This document shows, one piece after another, positions 5,893 to 9,371 of a stretch of 9,371 bases of DNA; the first letter of the stretch is position 1, and each line of letters opens with the position of its first letter. The notes below the pieces were generated by a model. The model was not told the DNA's origin, ran no database searches, and saw nothing but the letters and a program-made list of their open reading frames with translations. The DNA lies in the NCBI GenBank assembly GCA_903881535.1, contig CAIRTT010000385.1, forward strand, positions 1-9,371, given 5' to 3'. Source of the DNA: an uncultured Armatimonadota bacterium (GTDB lineage Bacteria > Armatimonadota > Armatimonadia > Armatimonadales > Armatimonadaceae). The translations under genes were made by a program, and so were the position numbers.

Positions 5893-7086
5893 ATGAATGT
5901 CAAGTTGATGATGCCAGTCTTGGGACTAATCGTGCTGACAAGCATCCCAGCGCGGCCGCTTCCGACCGATAGCGTGTTGCAGCAGGAAACGATTGCCGTA
6001 ACGCAGCTGTATTCTGGTCCAGTTGAATTAGGGGATACGGTTCGCGTTCGGGTCGGCGGTGCGGAGAATCTCTCTGGGGTATTTCTAGTCGATACAGATG
6101 GGAATATCACGGCACCAAGGCTCGGACGCATCGACATTGCAGGAGCTACGACAATCCTTGCTGCGGAGCGTGTCACGGCACGCATCATCCAGCTTCAGCT
6201 GCTGAAACGTCCAGATGTAGTCCTCGACATCATCGGTAGGCAAGTCAAGGAAGTCATCGTTGGCGGAGCCGTTGTTCGTGCAGGATCGCAGAACTTTAAG
6301 ATAGGAATGAGGCTGTCAGACCTTTTGGATGGCGCTGGATTACAGCCATCATCGGACATAACCCGAGTTCAGATTGACCGTGGTGGAATTGTGATTGTTG
6401 TTGATTTTCGAAAATTCAGCAACGGACAAGATACGACTGCTGCGACAAATCCGGCCATCGAATCTGGTGACAGAATCTATGTCCGTTCTATGGAACAGCT
6501 TGCCGGTATCGCACGCGTCATCGGCGAGGTCAAGGACCCAAAATCGAGCATCATTCCGCTTAGCAACCGGACGACAGTTTCTCAGGCCCTTCAGCTGGCT
6601 GGGGGATTGACTCTCCTTGGTGATCCAAAACGCGTTAGCATCCGCAGGGAAAACCGCGATGTCTTTGTGGATGCCGAAGCGCTCCTGAATGGTGACCTTG
6701 CAAATGACATTCAACTGTTAGACGGTGACACAGTCATCGTGCCGAAGCGACTCCGTAAGGCAGAAGCTACGGTTTCGGGAGCTGTTCGAAATTCTGGTGC
6801 TATTTCTCTTGTATCGCCGGTGACACTGATTCAGGCAATTGGCCAGGTGGGCGGCCTTCTCGATGGAGCTAACCGCAAAACGGTGATCGTCAGACGCCTC
6901 TCACTCGATGGCAAGCTCGTTAGTGGGATTGCGGATCTTGATCGAGACACCGATGCTGCGATGTTGCTTCAGGACGGAGATGTCATTGAAGTGATGCAAA
7001 AAAAGCGTATTTCTAGCTTTGATTTCAACCGTGTTGCAGGGAGTGTGATTGCTGCTGTGTCCCTCCTAAATGTCTTCCGGCGCTGA
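5893..7086 (+). CDS. Polysaccharide export protein (Wza-like, Poly_export plus three SLBB domains)
   Basis: The product has 397 residues. A hydrophobic N-terminus (about 5-19) looks like a Sec signal peptide. Next comes a Poly_export domain (about 40-115: GPVELGDTVRVRVGG...GVFLVDTDGNITAPRLGRIDIAG) and three SLBB-type repeats at about 119-198, 206-283 and 291-367. Each repeat starts with a V.GEV/V.GAV-like strand, carries an L..AGGL-like helix, and ends in a GD.I.V motif. A final hydrophobic segment with FNRVAGSVIAAVSLL (378-392) resembles the C-terminal helix that lets Wza span the outer membrane. Wza-type proteins form the outer-membrane pore for capsule or exopolysaccharide. Unlike E. coli Wza there is no lipobox; I find no cysteine in the protein. 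Wza has two SLBB domains, so three makes this one longer in layout. No glycosyltransferase, Wzc or Wzx/Wzy gene is in the window. Confidence 0.88.
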   Translation: MNVKLMMPVLGLIVLTSIPARPLPTDSVLQQETIAVTQLYSGPVELGDTVRVRVGGAENLSGVFLVDTDGNITAPRLGRIDIAGATTILAAERVTARIIQLQLLKRPDVVLDIIGRQVKEVIVGGAVVRAGSQNFKIGMRLSDLLDGAGLQPSSDITRVQIDRGGIVIVVDFRKFSNGQDTTAATNPAIESGDRIYVRSMEQLAGIARVIGEVKDPKSSIIPLSNRTTVSQALQLAGGLTLLGDPKRVSIRRENRDVFVDAEALLNGDLANDIQLLDGDTVIVPKRLRKAEATVSGAVRNSGAISLVSPVTLIQAIGQVGGLLDGANRKTVIVRRLSLDGKLVSGIADLDRDTDAAMLLQDGDVIEVMQKKRISSFDFNRVAGSVIAAVSLLNVFRR

Positions 7087-7125
7087 TGAACGTGCGAATC
7101 CTAGAAATGCTTGATATTCAGTTGG

Positions 7126-7131
7126 TAGACT
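7126..7131 (+). promoter_or_regulatory. Candidate extended -10 box for the phosphoesterase gene (TGG-TAGACT)
   Basis: TAGACT is preceded by TGG, giving the extended -10 form TGnTAnnnT. It lies in the 62-bp gap after the export gene, 6 bases before ATG 7138 and 17 before ATG 7149. A transcript from here would start at or near 7138. A -35 at normal spacing is not apparent. The surrounding GGTAGACTA is shared with the mrp upstream region. Confidence 0.3.
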
Positions 7132-7137
7132 AACGCG

Positions 7138-7167
7138 ATGTCAACCACATGGAATCCCAGTCTGTGA
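7138..7167 (+). other. Candidate 9-codon leader ORF overlapping the phosphoesterase start
   Basis: ATG 7138 opens a short frame encoding MSTTWNPSL and ending at TGA 7165-7167. It is out of frame with the phosphoesterase gene, covers that gene's ATG at 7149, and its stop overlaps an in-frame GTG at 7164 (GTGA). If the TAGACT box is a promoter, this would be the first AUG of the message. An alternative is that it is an unused chance frame, which is common at this size. Confidence 0.2.
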
Positions 7168-7952
7168 GAATTCTCTTTCTTGGAGACATTGTCGGTAAGG
7201 CTGGTCGTGATGTGGTTTGCCAAAAGCTCCCGGAGCTGATTCGCAACTTCAGTATCGACTTTGTTATCGCAAATGGAGAGAATGCAGCGGCCGGACGAGG
7301 CATCACTGGACCTATACAGTCTGAACTGTTGTCCGCTGGAGTAGATGTCGTCACACTTGGCAACCATGCCTTTGCCCGTGAGACTAGCTTTGAGTGGTTT
7401 GATCAAGAACAGCGTGTGCTCCGCCCTGTCAATTTTCCGGTCGGCGTGCCAGGCCGTGGCTTCGGACTCTACCGCGCTAAATCCGGTGCTATTGTGGGTG
7501 TTATCAATGCAATAGGCCGTGTGCATATGTCACCGGCTGATTGTCCTTTTGCTGCGACAGAGCGCGCCATTGAGAGTATTCGCTCCAAGGCAGCCGTGAC
7601 GATTATAGATATGCATGCTGAAGTGACCAGTGAAAAAGCCGCGCTTGCGTGGTCTCTGGATGGCCGCGTAACCGCTGTCGTTGGCACGCATACACATGTC
7701 CAAACATCCGATGCACGCTTGTTGCCTTCTGGGACGGCTTTTCTCACAGATGTCGGTATGTGCGGCGTTCGCGACTCAATCCTTGGACAGGATGTAACCG
7801 GGTGTGTTCAGCGGATGAAGTCAGGTTACGGGCCTCATGTACCACTCGCCGATGGCCCAGCTCAGCTGCATGCAGTCATCATCGACTGTGATGTAACCAC
7901 TGGGCTTGCGACGGGTATCAATGCCATCACCTATCCGGAAGTAGTTCACTAA
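7149..7952 (+). CDS. ymdB: YmdB-family metallophosphoesterase (TIGR00282 type)
   Basis: The 267-residue product matches B. subtilis YmdB-type phosphoesterases across its length. The metal-binding set is complete: D13 in LGDIVG, E44 and N45 in NGENAA, N72 and H73 in GNHAF, H156 in DMHAEVTSEK, and H181 and H183 in GTHTHVQTSD. Also present are RPVNFP (92-97) and the LTDVGMCG (199-206) and ILGQD (211-215) stretches. Family members are two-metal enzymes that hydrolyse phosphodiesters, with 2',3'-cyclic nucleotides reported as substrates for YmdB. It is a soluble cytoplasmic enzyme. The start is uncertain: ATG 7149 gives MESQSVRILFLGD, while GTG 7164 gives the canonical (M)RILFLGDIVG seen in the family; neither has a Shine-Dalgarno sequence. 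In Firmicutes the gene often sits beside the RNase Y gene, which is not in this window. The 96-bp gap to the convergent HTTM gene holds only a weak hairpin. Confidence 0.93.
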   Translation: MESQSVRILFLGDIVGKAGRDVVCQKLPELIRNFSIDFVIANGENAAAGRGITGPIQSELLSAGVDVVTLGNHAFARETSFEWFDQEQRVLRPVNFPVGVPGRGFGLYRAKSGAIVGVINAIGRVHMSPADCPFAATERAIESIRSKAAVTIIDMHAEVTSEKAALAWSLDGRVTAVVGTHTHVQTSDARLLPSGTAFLTDVGMCGVRDSILGQDVTGCVQRMKSGYGPHVPLADGPAQLHAVIIDCDVTTGLATGINAITYPEVVH

Positions 7953-7964
7953 GCCATTAGGGTT

Positions 7965-7991
7965 ATTGGGGCTGACTTGCGTGTCACCAAT
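7965..7991. other. Weak bulged hairpin between convergent genes
   Basis: ATTGG (7965-7969) plus TGAC (7973-7976) can pair with GTCA (7983-7986) plus CCAAT (7987-7991), leaving a 3-base bulge and a 6-base loop. No T-run follows on either strand, so it is a poor intrinsic terminator. It is the only structure I see in the 96-bp gap 7953-8048, where transcription of both neighbours must stop. Confidence 0.2.
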
Positions 7992-8048
7992 AGCATCAAG
8001 TCGGGGACTAACCACCCGTCGGTCAGGGAATCTAACTGCTGCTCTACT

Positions 8049-9371
8049 CTATTCGTTCTCTGGAGCAAGAGGTGGCGCGGATGCATTCACATACGTCTCT
8101 GTCCATATCAGCGTTGGCTGAACCGGTGCTCTGCGCTGACCTGGGGCTGGGATGACATCCAAGTGGTAATAAAAACTTAGCTGTTTGATCTCGCGATCAG
8201 GATGCTTTGCCTGAAACTGCGCCCGCATGTAGGCTGTGCCATATTTACGGTACCTTCCATGCTTTTCCATCCACATATTCATCCAATACTTTGCCCAACG
8301 AGCTGTTTTGTGCATATGGACAATGTCTGCTGGACGTTTGAATGTATGCGTTCGACCATCCTGAAAGAGATCCAACCGGCTTCCGTCATCCAGCACTGCA
8401 ACCATCGAAAACCAGCCATCATCGTGCATGGGCTTCGGAGCAAACATCCCCCAATATTGATCGAGGCGTAACGTATTCGCGACAGGCGTCAACAGTTGTT
8501 TTAGGGATGGATTCAAGTTGTATGCGTTCCAGTGAACGATATAGAGTAGCGAAAGTGCGGCAATCACCTGTCCAACAATGGATGTCTGAATAATCGGCAC
8601 TGGCTTTTCGTTTTTGACCCAGCGGGCAATGCGCTGAGCGCGCCACGCTGCCGCTGGTGCGACTGCTTGTGTAAGTGTCTTACGTAAAGGGCGCAGGGAT
8701 GCCTGTTTGCCGATGTATTCCCATGCGGTTCCGGGAAGGAAGGGTATCCAGAGGATGCAGCTGGCGATGCTGATAGGTCCAACATCCATCAGCAGGGCAA
8801 CGAATCCCAAATGGAAGACAAACGCCGAGAGAATCGTGAGCGTTCGGACAAGTGGTCGTTGTGAGTAAACAATAAGGGGAGCCAGGATCTCGTAGGCGAG
8901 TGTCGACCACGTGGATAGTCGCAGCACAATGGGCGGGAAATTCTTTGCTATCCCTCCAAGAGGTAACCTGAACTGCTCGATGTTCAGCGCGTAGTACATC
9001 GCAGAGCCTTCCGACCACCACTCTTTTGAAGTCTTGAGAAAGGCTGTTGATAGATAGACGATGGTTGTTTGGAGGAGGAGTCCAGCGGTTGCAATCGATG
9101 TCATTGTCTCGTTTACGGGCTGCCCGTAAGCACGTCGGATCGCATTTGACCCATCGAGGGACCATCTTGCACCAACAGGTAAGAACATCAACCAGAACAT
9201 GGTCGCCCGTAACATCTGGTCGCCACCGTGGAGGATTATCGGATTGCGGTTTTGCACCGAGACAAGGAGCAGCCAAGACATCGTTACTGCAAATCTCGAT
9301 TGGAACCCAATGATCATCAGGAGAGCGAATATGAGCTGAACACCAAAGACAAAGAGAGGCCATCCGGCACC
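8049..9371 (-). CDS. HTTM-domain membrane protein (N-terminus outside window)
   Basis: The frame is open to the right edge: 18 residues (GAGWPLFVFGVQLIFALL) precede the first internal ATG at 9317, so the gene starts beyond the window and 440 residues are visible. They match the HTTM (vitamin K-dependent gamma-carboxylase-like) family: VSVQNRNP...HGGDQMLR (37-55), FLPVGARWSLDG (63-74), TSKEWWSEGSAMYYAL (114-129), the FHLGFVALLMDVG helix (186-198), and, after another hydrophobic helix near 265-280, LRLDQYWGMFAPKP (301-314) followed by a soluble tail. Several transmembrane helices occur in the first 220 residues. HTTM proteins share ancestry with the vitamin K-dependent carboxylase, but the reaction of most bacterial members is unknown, so I name no substrate. 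The tail of about 130 residues, with DGWFSMVAVLDDGSRLDLF, is probably a beta-rich domain exposed on one side of the membrane. The gene converges on the phosphoesterase gene. Confidence 0.88.
   Translation of the reverse strand, partial: GAGWPLFVFGVQLIFALLMIIGFQSRFAVTMSWLLLVSVQNRNPIILHGGDQMLRATMFWLMFLPVGARWSLDGSNAIRRAYGQPVNETMTSIATAGLLLQTTIVYLSTAFLKTSKEWWSEGSAMYYALNIEQFRLPLGGIAKNFPPIVLRLSTWSTLAYEILAPLIVYSQRPLVRTLTILSAFVFHLGFVALLMDVGPISIASCILWIPFLPGTAWEYIGKQASLRPLRKTLTQAVAPAAAWRAQRIARWVKNEKPVPIIQTSIVGQVIAALSLLYIVHWNAYNLNPSLKQLLTPVANTLRLDQYWGMFAPKPMHDDGWFSMVAVLDDGSRLDLFQDGRTHTFKRPADIVHMHKTARWAKYWMNMWMEKHGRYRKYGTAYMRAQFQAKHPDREIKQLSFYYHLDVIPAPGQRRAPVQPTLIWTETYVNASAPPLAPENE

Noticed and set aside
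8680..9363. A 227-codon open frame on the minus strand within the HTTM gene
   Set aside because: It is in another frame of the same strand as a clear HTTM protein, and its composition is rich in C, H, W and P without domain signs.
1..9371. Signs of a mobile element, prophage, CRISPR array, toxin-antitoxin pair or tRNA gene
   Set aside because: I found no direct-repeat arrays, transposase or integrase motifs, short antitoxin-like gene pairs, or cloverleaf patterns on reading. The gene content is chromosomal in character.

Overview
The window carries eight protein-coding genes, two of them cut by the window edges, and no RNA gene, insertion sequence, CRISPR array or prophage that I can see. 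Base composition looks moderate, with roughly equal GC and AT. The mix of genes is chromosomal and housekeeping-like: a branched-chain amino-acid uptake operon, an Mrp-type Fe-S carrier, a YmdB-type phosphoesterase and a Wza-like polysaccharide exporter. The exporter implies a bacterium with an outer membrane. A YmdB-family protein together with a Wza-like exporter and an HTTM membrane protein would fit a deep-branching environmental diderm such as an Armatimonadota-like lineage. That placement is a weak inference; I recognise no species.

Region 1 (1-4723, + strand) reads as one tight operon. It has the 3' end of a type I solute-binding protein, a short spacer with a perfect 10-bp hairpin, the permeases LivH and LivM, a NYN-LOTUS predicted ribonuclease overlapping livM by one base (TAATG), and a DUF697/YcjF-like membrane protein 6 bp later. 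The transporter ATPases (LivG, LivF) are not in the window. The joining of an RNA-processing-type protein and a DUF697 protein to an amino-acid importer is the most unusual feature here.

Region 2 (4729-5841, - strand) is mrp, tail-to-tail with the DUF697 gene and only 5 bp away. Its protein lacks the CxxC motif usual in this family. A 51-bp divergent spacer separates mrp from region 3.

Region 3 (5893-7952, + strand) holds a polysaccharide-export protein with three SLBB domains and no lipoprotein cysteine, then a YmdB-family metallophosphoesterase whose 5' end may include a tiny leader ORF.

Region 4 (8049-9371, - strand) is a large HTTM-domain membrane protein, cut at its N-terminus by the window edge and convergent with the phosphoesterase gene. 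No strong rho-independent terminator is visible at either convergent junction. Gaps between genes are all under 100 bp.
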